A stretch of 64,000 bases of DNA from Pseudomonadota bacterium (GCA_021847835.1 JAJZPR010000011.1:1-64000), one strand, 5' to 3'; positions 1 to 12,714 are shown, numbered from the stretch's first letter. The notes: generated by a model not told the origin, from the letters alone. Made by a program: numbers and translations.

Positions 1-56
1 TTGCCCGCGCCATCGACACCTTCGAGCGTGATGAATTTTCCGGGCTGTATGGCCAT
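1..56 (-). CDS. tmk: thymidylate kinase, N-terminal fragment cut by window edge
   Basis: Reverse complement of 1-56 reads ATG GCC ATA CAG CCC GGA AAA TTC ATC ACG CTC GAA GGT GTC GAT GGC GCG GGC = MAIQPGKFITLEGVDGAG, typical Tmk P-loop start; lies directly downstream of mltG. Confidence 0.85.
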   Translation of the reverse strand, partial: MAIQPGKFITLEGVDGAG

Positions 57-74
57 GTTCAAGTCCCGGCGGGC

Positions 75-1070
75 CTATTGCTGTTTTCTCTGGTAGCGGT
101 TGACCGCACGGTTGTGCTCTTCCAGCGAGCCGGAGAATACATGGGTGCCGTCGCCCCTGGCCACGAAATACAGCGCCTTTGATTGCGCCGGATTGAGCGC
201 GGCGCGGATGGCTTCCTCGCCCGGCATGGCGATGGGCGTAGGCGGCAGGCCGGCGCGCGTGTAGGTATTGTAGGGCGTGTCCCTGAGCAGATCTTCCTTC
301 CTCAGGTTGCCGTCGAATTTCGCGCCCAGGCCGTAGATCACCGTGGGATCGGTCTGCAGGCGCATGCCCTTGTTGAGCCGGTTGATGAACACCGCGGCGA
401 TGAGCGGCCTTTCTTCGGGCGCGCCGGTCTCCTTTTCGATGATGGATGCCATGATCAGCGCATCGTAAGGCGTCTTGTAGGGCAGCCCGGGGGGGCGCGT
501 TTCCCAGGCCGCCTGCAGCTTCTGGCGCTGCAACTGGTAGGCGCGGCGCAACAGGTCGATGTCGGGCGAATGCGGGCTGAAGAAATAGGTGCTGGGAAAG
601 AACAGGCCTTCCGGATGGCCTTCCACGGCGCCGATCGCAGCGAGCAACTCGGCATCGGTCATGTCGGGAAGACGGTGCTCCAGTTGCGGGTTGCGCGCCA
701 GTTCCTGGCGCACCTCGCGGATGTTCCAGCCTTCGACGAACAGCACTGCACCCTGGATGACTTCGCCGCGCGCGACCTTGCCGAGCAGTTCCAGCGGCGT
801 AAGCGGTCTTGCAATGGAATAGGTGCCCGCCTGGATGCGTCCGGCATAGCCCATCACGCGCCCGAGGATGCGAAAACGCACCTCCTCCTTCAGCACGCCA
901 TCCTTTTCGAGCCTTGCTGCCAGCTTTTTCAGGCTGCTGCCCGGCGCAATGGTGAACTCATAAGGCGTACCCGGCAGCGGCAGCGGCCGAAAACTGAACC
1001 ACGCCATCCAGGCGGCCAGGGCTGCAAGCCCGAGCAGGCAAAATACAATCAGCTTCTTAATGGTCTTCAT
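75..1070 (-). CDS. mltG: endolytic murein transglycosylase MltG (YceG-like)
   Basis: ORF with N-terminal TM; motifs ASIIEKETGAPEERPLIAAVFINRL and LQTDPTVIYGLG typical of MltG. Confidence 0.95.
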   Translation of the reverse strand: MKTIKKLIVFCLLGLAALAAWMAWFSFRPLPLPGTPYEFTIAPGSSLKKLAARLEKDGVLKEEVRFRILGRVMGYAGRIQAGTYSIARPLTPLELLGKVARGEVIQGAVLFVEGWNIREVRQELARNPQLEHRLPDMTDAELLAAIGAVEGHPEGLFFPSTYFFSPHSPDIDLLRRAYQLQRQKLQAAWETRPPGLPYKTPYDALIMASIIEKETGAPEERPLIAAVFINRLNKGMRLQTDPTVIYGLGAKFDGNLRKEDLLRDTPYNTYTRAGLPPTPIAMPGEEAIRAALNPAQSKALYFVARGDGTHVFSGSLEEHNRAVNRYQRKQQ

Positions 1071-1869
1071 CCAGCCAGTTTCTTAGTTTTTCCGCCCAGC
1101 CGTCATCCGGCCAGTGTTTTTCTTCGAGATCAGCCACGCGCCACACGCCGATGAGACTGTTGCACAGGAACAGACCGTCCGAGGCAAGCAGACGTTCGCG
1201 CGGCAGCGGCTCCACCTTCACCGCCAGCCCCTGCCGTTCCGCTGCGCGCAGGATGCGCCCACGCGCCACGCCAGCCACGCCGCAGCCGGAAAGCGAGGGC
1301 GTGACCAATGTCTCCTGCTCGACGATGAACAGATTGCTCATGGTACCGCAGATGGCGTGTCCCGTTTCATCCAGCAGCAAGCCTTCGGCAATGCCGGCAT
1401 CCTCCCATTCCGAGCGCGCCAGCACGTTTTCCAGGCGGTTAAGGTGCTTGACACCGGCGAGTCTGGGCTGCGAAGACAGGCGCAGCTCGCACCAGCGCAC
1501 GCGCACGTCCAGGTTCTCGCGCCCGCTGAACGGAAATCCCATGACGATGCGGGCAGGCGCGGCATCCGCAGGAATGCCATAGCCGCGCCGGCCGCTGCCG
1601 CGGGTGACGACAATCTTGACCACGCCCACGCCTGGCTCGCGCGCAAGCTGGCGCACTTCCGCCTCCAGCATCGCCTTGTCGGGGCAGGCAATGCCCAGTG
1701 CCGCGCAATCCTCATCGAGCTTGCGATACTGGTCCCACCACCAGCGCACCTCGCCTGCCGCGACCTTGAGGGTGCGGAACACCCCGTCGCCGTAGTGCAG
1801 GCCCCGATCCAGCGCATTGACGCAATCCATGCGTTCGCCATTAATCAGGCTCAGCCCCTCACGCCTCAC
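1057..1869 (-). CDS. pabC: aminodeoxychorismate lyase
   Basis: Class IV aminotransferase fold motifs (RGLHYGDGVFRTL; GTMSNLFIV); adjacent to pabB and mltG. Confidence 0.9.
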   Translation of the reverse strand: MRREGLSLINGERMDCVNALDRGLHYGDGVFRTLKVAAGEVRWWWDQYRKLDEDCAALGIACPDKAMLEAEVRQLAREPGVGVVKIVVTRGSGRRGYGIPADAAPARIVMGFPFSGRENLDVRVRWCELRLSSQPRLAGVKHLNRLENVLARSEWEDAGIAEGLLLDETGHAICGTMSNLFIVEQETLVTPSLSGCGVAGVARGRILRAAERQGLAVKVEPLPRERLLASDGLFLCNSLIGVWRVADLEEKHWPDDGWAEKLRNWLDEDH

Positions 1870-3179
1870 GTCTCACCCCTCACCAATGCCTTCAACAGGC
1901 CCTTGGCCTTGGCCCGCGTTTCGGCCAGCTCGCGTTCCGGCTCGGAGTCGGCCACGATGCCGGCGCCGGTCCTGAACCAGGCCGTGCGGTCTTTTACCAG
2001 AAAACTGCGAATCAGGATGTTGAGGTCGAGCGTGCCGTCCAGGTTCAGGTAGCCCAGGCTGCCGGTATAGGCCCGGCGCGGCGCGGATTCCAGTTCTCGG
2101 ATGATCTGCATGGTGCGCACCTTGGGACAGCCGGTGATGGTGCCGCCCGGGAATACTGCGCGGATCACTTCGAGGAGCCCGACGTCTTTTCTGAGCTGTC
2201 CGGCCACGCTGGATTCGAGGTGATGCACGTGGGCGTAGCTCGCCAGTTCCATCAGCGCCTCGACCCGCACGCTGCCGGGCTCGCAGATCCTGCCCAGATC
2301 GTTGCGTTCCAGGTCGACCAGCATGATGTGCTCGGCGCGCTCCTTGGGATGCGCGGACAAGCGGGCTTTCAGCGCGGCATCCTCTTCTTCCGTATCCCCG
2401 CGCGGGTGAGTGCCGGCGATGGGCCGGGTGAGAATGCGGCCGCCCTGCTCCAGCCTGACCAGGCGCTCGGGCGAAGAACTGACGATGCTCCAGCCATCCA
2501 TGTCCGCGACGGCGGAAAACGGTGCGGGATTGCTGCGGCTCAGCTTGCGATAGAGCAGCGACGATGCGACCGGCGCGGCAAAATCCGCTCGCCAGCCGCG
2601 CGACAGGTTGACCTGGAACACGTCGCCCTCGCGGATGTAGGATTTGATGCGCGAGACGCCGTCGAGGAAAGCCTCGGCCTCGTCCTCGCACAGTTGCATG
2701 CCGGGCAGGGGCGTCTCCTTCGGCGAAGCCACGGTGCGCAGGTCGGCCTGCATTTCCTCCAGCAATGCCTGCTGTCCGTCCTCGGCCATGAGCCAGGTCT
2801 GTTTTTGCCGATGGTCGATCAGAATGGCCGCCGGAATGCGCTGCGCCCAGGCGAGCGGAAAATTTTCGGGGTCTTCCGCCATGCCGGCCGTCGGCTCGAG
2901 CACTCCCCCCAGTTCATAGCTCAAGGCGAGCAGCCAGCCGCCGCGAAACGGCAACGATGAGGAAGCAACGCTTGCGGAAGGCTGGGGCAGGCTGCCAAAA
3001 AAGGCCTCGGCTTCTCGTGTGCCAGCCCCGCGGGGAAGGGTTTTGCTTGCCTGCGGACAGGCGAACAGGATGTCCCAGCCCGCACCGCCGCCCGTCCTGA
3101 ACAGGGCCGGGTAGCGGTCGGGCCAGGCAGCTTTTAAGGCGAGGAGATCCGGCGTATCAGGCCAGGCCAGCGTCTCCAC
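1866..3179 (-). CDS. pabB: aminodeoxychorismate synthase component I
   Basis: Chorismate-binding motifs (RPIAGTHPRG, PGGTITGCPKVRTMQII, YTGSLGYLNLDG). Confidence 0.92.
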   Translation of the reverse strand: METLAWPDTPDLLALKAAWPDRYPALFRTGGGAGWDILFACPQASKTLPRGAGTREAEAFFGSLPQPSASVASSSLPFRGGWLLALSYELGGVLEPTAGMAEDPENFPLAWAQRIPAAILIDHRQKQTWLMAEDGQQALLEEMQADLRTVASPKETPLPGMQLCEDEAEAFLDGVSRIKSYIREGDVFQVNLSRGWRADFAAPVASSLLYRKLSRSNPAPFSAVADMDGWSIVSSSPERLVRLEQGGRILTRPIAGTHPRGDTEEEDAALKARLSAHPKERAEHIMLVDLERNDLGRICEPGSVRVEALMELASYAHVHHLESSVAGQLRKDVGLLEVIRAVFPGGTITGCPKVRTMQIIRELESAPRRAYTGSLGYLNLDGTLDLNILIRSFLVKDRTAWFRTGAGIVADSEPERELAETRAKAKGLLKALVRGET

Positions 3180-3187
3180 TGGTCAGG

Positions 3188-4423
<1,236 letters not shown>

Positions 4424-4457
4424 GATTTTGTCTCGGAAAGAGCTTTAAAAACAGGCA

Positions 4458-4691
4458 TCAACCCTTGTGGGCGTTGACGTAGTCGATGGCTTGCTGAACG
4501 GTGGTGATTTTCTCGGCTTCCTCGTCGGGGATTTCGCATTCGAATTCCTCTTCCAGCGCCATCACCAGCTCCACGGTGTCCAGCGAATCGGCGCCCAGGT
4601 CGTCCACGAAGGAGGATTCGTTCTTTACATCCGCTTCATTGGCGCCCAGTTGTTCCGCAACGATTTTCTTGACGCGTGCTTCGATATCCAT
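4458..4691 (-). CDS. acpP: acyl carrier protein
   Basis: 77 aa, [20 protein letters not shown] phosphopantetheine site. Confidence 0.98.
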   Translation of the reverse strand: MDIEARVKKIVAEQLGANEADVKNESSFVDDLGADSLDTVELVMALEEEFECEIPDEEAEKITTVQQAIDYVNAHKG

Positions 4692-4715
4692 GTTAGTCCT
4701 CTTTGGTTGATACAG

Positions 4716-4779
4716 GCTTTGGCTCGGCCAAAGCGGGAGAATTTTACCAAACTTGGCCTGGATACAGCCAAGTTCGGTA
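4716..4779. promoter_or_regulatory. two tandem inverted repeats in the acpP leader
   Basis: GCTTTGGC-TCG-GCCAAAGC (4716-4734, perfect 8-bp arms) and TACCAAACTTGGC-N9-GCCAAGTTCGGTA (4745-4779, 12/13 bp). Confidence 0.5.
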
Positions 4780-4800
4780 AAGCCTTGTTAAAACATGCTG

Positions 4801-5538
4801 TCAAATCATGTACATGCCGCCGTTCACATGCAGCGTGGTGCCGGTGATGTAGGCGGCCTTGTCGCCCGCCAGGAAGGCCACGGCCTCGGCAATGTCGTCC
4901 GCCGCGCCGAGCCGGCCCAGCGGAATGTGTTCAAGCAGGGCCTGGCGCTGCGCCTCCGGCAGTGCGCGGGTCATGTCGGTATCGATGAAACCGGGCGCCA
5001 CGCAGTTGACGGTGATGTTGCGGCTGCCGACCTCGCGCGCGAGCGACTTGGTAAAGCCCATGATGCCGGCCTTGGCCGCGCTGTAATTGGTCTGCCCGGC
5101 ATTGCCCATGGCCCCCACCACCGAGGCGATGGAAATGATGCGCCCGGCGCGCGCCTTCATCATGGCGCGCAGCACGGCGCGCGACAGCCGGAAGACGGAA
5201 GTGAGGTTGGTCGCCATGATCTCGTCCCACTCCTCGTCCTTCATGCGCATGAGCAGGTTGTCGCGGGTGATGCCGGCATTGTTGACCAGGATCGCGATGG
5301 TGCCGAAGTCCTTCTCGATCGCGGCGATCACGGCATCGACTTCGGCGGCATCGGTCACGTCGAGCTTCATGCCGCGGCCCTTGGCGCCGGCCGCCTGCAG
5401 ATAGGCGCTGATGGCCTCGGCGCCCTTCTCGGAGGTTGCCGTACCGATCACGGTGGCGCCCTGTTTGGCCAGCGCCAGCGCACAGGCCTGGCCGATGCCG
5501 CGCGATGCGCCGGTCACCAGAGCGATTTTGCCTTCCAT
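4801..5538 (-). CDS. fabG: 3-oxoacyl-ACP reductase
   Basis: MEGKIALVTGASRGIGQACALAL; YSAAKAG motif; start trimmed to 5538 from longer ORF 4801..5649. Confidence 0.97.
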   Translation of the reverse strand: MEGKIALVTGASRGIGQACALALAKQGATVIGTATSEKGAEAISAYLQAAGAKGRGMKLDVTDAAEVDAVIAAIEKDFGTIAILVNNAGITRDNLLMRMKDEEWDEIMATNLTSVFRLSRAVLRAMMKARAGRIISIASVVGAMGNAGQTNYSAAKAGIMGFTKSLAREVGSRNITVNCVAPGFIDTDMTRALPEAQRQALLEHIPLGRLGAADDIAEAVAFLAGDKAAYITGTTLHVNGGMYMI

Positions 5539-5549
5539 CCTGATTCTCC

Positions 5550-6464
5550 TTATTTGAGGGATTGCAAGCTTGCCTCGTCCACCAAGGCAATGCAGGGAAT
5601 GTCGTTGATGCGCTTCGCAAGGCCCGCCAGCACCTTGCCGGGACCGCACTCCACGCAGCGCTCCACGCCCCGGGCCGCCAGGGCCTGCACGGTTTCCACC
5701 CAGCGCACCGGCGAATGCAGCTGGCGCGCCAGCGCGTCCTTGATCGCGGCAGGATCGGCAAAGGCTTGAACATCGGCGTTCTGCAGCACGGGAATTTCCG
5801 GCGCACGCAGGCTGACGCCTTCGAGATAGGCGCGGAACTGGTCGGCTGCCGGCTTCATCAGCGCGGAATGCGAAGGCACCGACACCGGCAGCGGCAGCAC
5901 GCGCTTGGCGCCCTTCTCCTTGGCCAGCACCATGCCGCGCTCGACCGCGGCCTTGTTGCCGGCGATCACCACCTGGCCGGGCGAATTGAGGTTCACCGCT
6001 TCCAGCACTTCGTCCTGCGCAGCCTCGGCGCAGACCGCGCGCACGGCGTCGTCATCCAGTCCCAGCACCGCGGCCATGGCGCCGACGCCTTCGGGCACGG
6101 CGTTCTGCATGGCTTCGGCACGGAAGCGGGTCAGTTTCACGGCGTCGGCAAAGTCCAGCGCACCCGCCGCAGTCAGCGCGGCGATCTCGCCCAGGCTGTG
6201 CCCGGCCATGAGCGCAGGCTTCATGCCGCCTTGCCCGCGATACACGCGCCAGGTGGCAATGCCGGCCGCCAGCATGGCAGGCTGGGTGTAGGTGGTCTGG
6301 TTGAGCGTCTCGGCCGGGCCTTCGGTCACCAGCTTCCACAAATCCTCGCCCAGCGCGGCGGAGGCTTCGTCGAAGGTCTGCTTCACTTCGAGGAACTGGG
6401 CCAGGCCGGCCATCATGCCGACTGATTGGGAGCCCTGGCCGGGGAATAGGAACGCGGTTTTCAT
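5550..6464 (-). CDS. fabD: malonyl-CoA:ACP transacylase
   Basis: MKTAFLFPGQGSQ; GHSLGE active site. Confidence 0.97.
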   Translation of the reverse strand: MKTAFLFPGQGSQSVGMMAGLAQFLEVKQTFDEASAALGEDLWKLVTEGPAETLNQTTYTQPAMLAAGIATWRVYRGQGGMKPALMAGHSLGEIAALTAAGALDFADAVKLTRFRAEAMQNAVPEGVGAMAAVLGLDDDAVRAVCAEAAQDEVLEAVNLNSPGQVVIAGNKAAVERGMVLAKEKGAKRVLPLPVSVPSHSALMKPAADQFRAYLEGVSLRAPEIPVLQNADVQAFADPAAIKDALARQLHSPVRWVETVQALAARGVERCVECGPGKVLAGLAKRINDIPCIALVDEASLQSLK

Positions 6465-6493
6465 AATCATTCAGTCAAGAAAAGCAAATTCAG

Positions 6494-6567
6494 CCACAGA
6501 GAGCACAGAGAACACAGAGGTGATTCTCCTGATTGTTTTCCCTGTGCCCTCTGTGTCCTCTGTGGCT
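6494..6567. repeat. imperfect palindromic element built from CACAGAG/CTCTGTG units (copy 1)
   Basis: Left arm GCCACAGAGAGCACAGAGAACACAGAGG (6494-6521), right arm CCCTGTGCCCTCTGTGTCCTCTGTGGC (6541-6567); second copy at 59856-59965. Confidence 0.8.
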
Positions 6568-6580
6568 GGCATTTCAATCT

Positions 6581-7540
6581 TTAAAACCTCACCAGTGCCG
6601 AACCCCAGGTGAAGCCGCCGCCGAAGGCTTCCATCAGCAGGGTCTGGCCGCGCCGGATGCGGCCGTCGCGCACGGCGGTATCGAAAGCCAGCGGAATGGA
6701 AGCAGCGGAGGTGTTGCCGTGCTGGTCAACCGTGATCACCACGCGCTCGGCCGGCAGGCCCAGCTTCTTGCCGGTGGCCTGGATGATGCGGATATTGGCC
6801 TGGTGCGGCACCAGCCAGTCGATGTCGGATTTTTCCATGCCGTTGGCGGCCAGGGTCTCGTCGACGATGGCGTCCAGCGTGTTCACCGCCATCTTGAACA
6901 CGGCATTGCCCTGCATGCGCATGGCCGCCTTCTCTCCGTTGCCCATGGATGGGCCGCCATCCACGTACAGCAGTTCCTGGTAGCGGCCGTCGGCGTGGAT
7001 ATGGGTGGAAATGATGCCCGGCTCCTCGCTCGCGGTCAGCACCACGGCGCCCGCGCCGTCGCCCCACAGGATGCAGTTGCCGCGATCGCTGTAGTCGGTG
7101 ATGCGCGACAGGGTTTCCGCGCCGATCACCAGGGCGGTGCGCGCCTGGCCGGCCTTGATGAAGTTGTTGGCGGTCGCCAGTGCGTAGATGAAGCCGCTGC
7201 ACACCGCCTGCACGTCGAATGCGGGGCAGGCGTTGGCGATGCCCAGCTTGGCCTGCACGATGCAGGCGGTGCTGGGAAATACACGGTCCGGCGTGGTGGT
7301 GGCGACGATGACGAGGTCGATGTTGGCCGGCACCACGTTCGCCGCCTCCAGGGCACGGCGCGCCGCCGCCACGGCGAGGTCGCTGGTCAACTCGTTTTCC
7401 GCCGCCACGTGGCGCACCTTGATGCCGGTGCGCTCGACGATCCACTGGTCGGTGGTGTCGATCATTTTCTCGAAATCGGCGTTGGTCAGCAGGCGTTCCG
7501 GCAGATAGCTGCCGGTGCCGATGATGCGCGAATAAATCAT
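6581..7540 (-). CDS. fabH: 3-oxoacyl-ACP synthase III
   Basis: [39 protein letters not shown]. Confidence 0.97.
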   Translation of the reverse strand: MIYSRIIGTGSYLPERLLTNADFEKMIDTTDQWIVERTGIKVRHVAAENELTSDLAVAAARRALEAANVVPANIDLVIVATTTPDRVFPSTACIVQAKLGIANACPAFDVQAVCSGFIYALATANNFIKAGQARTALVIGAETLSRITDYSDRGNCILWGDGAGAVVLTASEEPGIISTHIHADGRYQELLYVDGGPSMGNGEKAAMRMQGNAVFKMAVNTLDAIVDETLAANGMEKSDIDWLVPHQANIRIIQATGKKLGLPAERVVITVDQHGNTSAASIPLAFDTAVRDGRIRRGQTLLMEAFGGGFTWGSALVRF

Positions 7541-8562
7541 GCCTGCTCCAAGGGGTTAAGCTGATGCATTTGGTCGGAGATGCGTTTCAATACGTTGCCC
7601 TGCACTTCCTCGGCAGCAGCCTCGATGGCGTGTTCGAAGGCAAAGCGGTCGGCGCCGCCGTGGCTTTTCACCACCACGCCGCGCAGCCCCAGGAGGGTGG
7701 CGCCGTTGAAGCGGCGCGGGTCGACCTGGCGCTTGAAGGCGTTCATCACAGGCAAGGCGAAAAGCCCTGCCAGCCTGGTCAAGAGATTGCGGCCGAATTC
7801 CTGGCGCAGCAGGGTTGCAATCATCTTGGCAATACCCTCCGAGGATTTCAGCGCCACATTGCCCACGAAGCCGTCGCACACCACGACATCGGCCGTGCCC
7901 TTGTAGATGTCGTCGCCCTCGACGTTGCCGTGGAAATTGATCAGGCGGCTTGCGCGGATCAGTTCGGCTGCGCGCTTCACGAGCTCGTTGCCCTTGATTT
8001 CCTCTTCGCCGATGTTGAGCAGGCCGACGCTGGGGCGTTCCTTGTGGCTGACCACGGCAGCCAGCATCGAGCCCATGAGCGCGAACTGGAACAGGTGCTC
8101 GGCCGTGCAGTCGACGTTGGCACCCAGGTCCAGCATCAGCACCGGGCCCTTGAGGCTGGGCAGGAAGGTGGCGATGGCCGGGCGGTCGATGCCGGGAAGG
8201 GTTTTCAGCACGAAACGCGCGGTCGCCATGAGCGCGCCGGTATTGCCCGCAGACACGCAGGCGTCGGCCTCGCCGGACTTCACCAGGTCGATGGCCACGC
8301 GCATGGAAGAATCCTTCTTGTTGCGCAGCGCGAGCGCCGGCGACTCGTCCATGGCCACGACTTCGGAGGCGTGGCGGACGCGCAGGCGCGGCCCCGGCTT
8401 GGCATGCCGGGCCTTGAGTTCGGCTTCGATGGCGTCCTGCGAACCGACCAGGATGACGTTGAGGCTGCCGTTCCGCGCCAGGCACTTGATGGCGGCGGGA
8501 ATGGTGACGTGCGGGCCGTGATCGCCACCCATGACGTCGATGGCGACGGTGATATCCCTCAT
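7537..8562 (-). CDS. plsX: phosphate acyltransferase
   Basis: [24 protein letters not shown]; start trimmed to 8562. Confidence 0.96.
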   Translation of the reverse strand: MRDITVAIDVMGGDHGPHVTIPAAIKCLARNGSLNVILVGSQDAIEAELKARHAKPGPRLRVRHASEVVAMDESPALALRNKKDSSMRVAIDLVKSGEADACVSAGNTGALMATARFVLKTLPGIDRPAIATFLPSLKGPVLMLDLGANVDCTAEHLFQFALMGSMLAAVVSHKERPSVGLLNIGEEEIKGNELVKRAAELIRASRLINFHGNVEGDDIYKGTADVVVCDGFVGNVALKSSEGIAKMIATLLRQEFGRNLLTRLAGLFALPVMNAFKRQVDPRRFNGATLLGLRGVVVKSHGGADRFAFEHAIEAAAEEVQGNVLKRISDQMHQLNPLEQA

Positions 8563-8588
8563 CGGGTCAGCTTGATTCCGGATGGGCG

Positions 8589-8620
8589 GCCGGCCCCTGC
8601 CATACCAGGCAGGGGCCGGC
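8589..8620. promoter_or_regulatory. perfect 13-bp stem inverted repeat between rpmF and plsX
   Basis: GCCGGCCCCTGCC-ATACCA-GGCAGGGGCCGGC. Confidence 0.6.
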
Positions 8621-8628
8621 AAAGGGCC

Positions 8629-8808
8629 TTATTCGCCCTTGGCCTTGGCCACTTTTTTGCCGCGGTAGTAGCCGGAGGGCGATACGTGGTGGCGCAGATG
8701 CACCTCGCCCGTGGTGGACTCGACCGCCAGCGGAGGGTTGGTCAGGAAATCGTGGGAACGATGCATGCCCCGCTTGGAAGGGGACTTTTTGTTCTGTTGA
8801 ACGGCCAT
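8629..8808 (-). CDS. rpmF: 50S ribosomal protein L32
   Basis: Not in ORF track (59 aa): [59 protein letters not shown]. Confidence 0.97.
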   Translation of the reverse strand: MAVQQNKKSPSKRGMHRSHDFLTNPPLAVESTTGEVHLRHHVSPSGYYRGKKVAKAKGE

Positions 8809-8823
8809 TGCTAACTCCTTGTC

Positions 8824-9201
8824 TTAAACATCCGCCGCCGGTTCCATGCTGCAATCCTCATGCATGGACACGACCGGCAGACTCAGTAGTACTTCGTCTT
8901 CAATCACGCTCGCCAGATCCAGGTTCTGGCCGGCAACAATCACTTCAATGTCTTCGTCGGCAAGCGCAGATTCCAGCCGGTCGGCATCTGCTTCGCTGGC
9001 GGCAAGGTAGAGCAGCCGGTCGCCGTCGACCGCCACGCTGACCGGCCTCAGACAGCGCTGGCATTCCAGCTCCACGCTGCCAGAAACCTGACAGTGCAGC
9101 CTGGAGCGCCCGCGCGCATCCTGCCCGCCGCAAATCCGGTATCGCAATATGGCTTCCGGATTCACAAACTCTTGAGCAAGTCGCTCGAAATCACCTACCA
9201 T
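8824..9201 (-). CDS. YceD/DUF177 family protein
   Basis: C-terminal 125 aa of the over-extended ORF 8824..11010: MVGDFERLAQEF...LECQRCLRPV...; canonical position upstream of rpmF. Confidence 0.88.
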   Translation of the reverse strand: MVGDFERLAQEFVNPEAILRYRICGGQDARGRSRLHCQVSGSVELECQRCLRPVSVAVDGDRLLYLAASEADADRLESALADEDIEVIVAGQNLDLASVIEDEVLLSLPVVSMHEDCSMEPAADV

Positions 9202-9354
9202 CGCGTTTCCCTCCCAACAACGGGATTTTTCCGCAAAGTTCGACGGTGAAACGACAGGCCTTTCAAACATTCCGGTAGCGTCGTTCGAGCATAAGCGCAC
9301 AATTTTATGATTTTGCAGTAGTTTTGTCAAAGACCAAGCACAGGGAAAACGCGG

Positions 9355-10773
<1,419 letters not shown>

Positions 10774-10777
10774 AAAC

Positions 10778-12625
10778 ATGGCCAAAGTACATATTACTGA
10801 CCTTGTCCTGCGCGACGGCCACCAGTCGCTCATCGCCACGCGCATGCAGACCGCCGACATGCTGCCCATCTGCGCCAAGCTCGACTCGGTCGGCTTCTGG
10901 TCGCTGGAAGCCTGGGGCGGCGCCACTTTCGACGCCTGTGTGCGCTTCCTCAAGGAAGACCCCTGGGAGCGGCTGAGGAAATTGCGCAAGGCCCTGCCCA
11001 ACACGCGCATCCAGATGCTCCTGCGCGGCCAGAACCTGCTCGGCTACCGGCATTACTCCGACGACGTGGTGCGCGCCTTCGTGCAAAAAAGCGCCGACAA
11101 CGGCGTCGACGTGTTCCGCATCTTCGACGCCATGAACGACCTGCGCAACATGCAGGTTTCGATCGAAGCCGTAAAAAAAGCCGGCAAGCATGCCGAAGGC
11201 GCAATCTGCTACACCACCAGCCCGGTGCACGATATCCCGCACTTCGTGAAGCTGGCCAGGGGCTTCGCCGAACTGGGCTGCGACACCATTGCCATCAAGG
11301 ACATGGCCGGCCTGCTCACGCCGCACACCGCCTTCGAACTGGTCAAAGCCCTGCGCAAAGCCACCAGCCTGCCGGTGCACACGCACAGCCACGCCACCTC
11401 GGGGCTGTCGCACATGACGCACCTCAAGGCCGTGGAGGCCGGCGCCAGCATCATCGATACCTGCATCGGCGCCTTCGCCGAGGGCGCTTCGCACCCCACC
11501 ACGCAAAGCATGGTCGCAGCGCTCGCCGGCACCGAATACGACACCGGCCTGTCGCTGCCGCTGCTGGAAGAAATCTCCGCCTACTTCAGGGAAGTGCGCA
11601 AGAAATACTGGCAGTTCGAAAGCGATTTCACCGGGGTGGACACGCGCGTGCTCATCAACCAGGTGCCCGGCGGCATGATTTCCAACCTCGCCAATCAGTT
11701 GAAGGAGCAGAGCGCGCTCGACAAAATGGACGCGGTGCTCGAGGAGATCCCGCGCGTGCGCGAGGACCTCGGCTACCCGCCCTTGGTCACCCCCACTTCG
11801 CAGATCGTCGGCACCCAGGCCGTGCTCAATGTCATGACCGGCGCCCGCTACAAGAGCATCACCCAGGAAGTGAAGCTCTACCTGCAGGGCGGCTACGGCA
11901 CCACCCCAGGCAAGGTCAACGAAGAAGTGCGTCAACTCGCCATCGGCAACGTGGATGTGGTGAGCTGCCGCCCCGCCGACCTCATTCCCCCCGAACTCGA
12001 CAAGCTGCGCAACGAAGTCGACAGCCTGGCCAAGTGCGACGAGGACGTGCTGACCTACGCCATGTTCCCGGACCTGGGCCGCACCTTCCTGCAGGAGCGC
12101 GCCGCCGGCAGCCTCAAGCCCGAGCCGCTGCTGCCCATCGAGGCAAGGAACGGCGAAGGCGCGGCGCGCTTTGCCGCCGACGAATTCAACATCACCCTGC
12201 ACGGCGAGACCTACCACATCAAGCTCTCGGCGAGCGGACGTGCGAGCGAAACCCAGCGCCCCTATTTCGTGACCGTGGACGGCGTGTCCGAGGAAGTGCT
12301 GGTGGAGGCGCTGAACGAAGTCGAGATTGCCGGCGGGCATCACGGCAAGGCCAAGAAGCACACCGGAAAAAAGCAGGCCGCCGGCCAGAAGCCCCGCCCC
12401 GCGCACAAGGGCCATGTCACCGCCGCCATGCCCGGCGCCATCGTCGACGTGCTGGTGAAAGCCGGACAGAAGGTCAACGCGGGTGACCCGGTGCTGGTGA
12501 TCGAAGCCATGAAAATGGAAAACGAAGTGCAGGCGCCGGTATCCGGCACCGTCACCGGCATCTTCACCGCCAAGGGCGAGTCGGTGACGCCGGACATGGC
12601 GCTGATCGAGATACAGCCGGAGTGA
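10778..12625 (+). CDS. carboxyltransferase + biotinyl domain protein (pyruvate carboxylase subunit B / oxaloacetate decarboxylase alpha family)
   Basis: ITDLVLRDGHQSLIATRM; C-terminal biotin attachment motif VIEAMKMENEVQAPVSG. Confidence 0.9.
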   Translation: MAKVHITDLVLRDGHQSLIATRMQTADMLPICAKLDSVGFWSLEAWGGATFDACVRFLKEDPWERLRKLRKALPNTRIQMLLRGQNLLGYRHYSDDVVRAFVQKSADNGVDVFRIFDAMNDLRNMQVSIEAVKKAGKHAEGAICYTTSPVHDIPHFVKLARGFAELGCDTIAIKDMAGLLTPHTAFELVKALRKATSLPVHTHSHATSGLSHMTHLKAVEAGASIIDTCIGAFAEGASHPTTQSMVAALAGTEYDTGLSLPLLEEISAYFREVRKKYWQFESDFTGVDTRVLINQVPGGMISNLANQLKEQSALDKMDAVLEEIPRVREDLGYPPLVTPTSQIVGTQAVLNVMTGARYKSITQEVKLYLQGGYGTTPGKVNEEVRQLAIGNVDVVSCRPADLIPPELDKLRNEVDSLAKCDEDVLTYAMFPDLGRTFLQERAAGSLKPEPLLPIEARNGEGAARFAADEFNITLHGETYHIKLSASGRASETQRPYFVTVDGVSEEVLVEALNEVEIAGGHHGKAKKHTGKKQAAGQKPRPAHKGHVTAAMPGAIVDVLVKAGQKVNAGDPVLVIEAMKMENEVQAPVSGTVTGIFTAKGESVTPDMALIEIQPE

Positions 12626-12640
12626 CCGAAAAGAACAAAT

Positions 12641-12713
12641 CAAAAGGCAAAATTCAAAAAGCAAAAATCAAAAATAAAGAACGCCAGTAGAATCACTTTT
12701 TGCCTTTTGCCTT
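12641..12713. repeat. A-rich/T-rich quasi-palindrome with CAAAAGGCAAAA / TTTTTGCCTTTTGCC arms
   Basis: CAAAAGGCAAAATTCAAAAAGCAAAAATCAAAAATAAA opposed to CTTTTTGCCTTTTGCCTTC immediately before maf ATG. Confidence 0.6.
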
Positions 12714-12714
12714 C

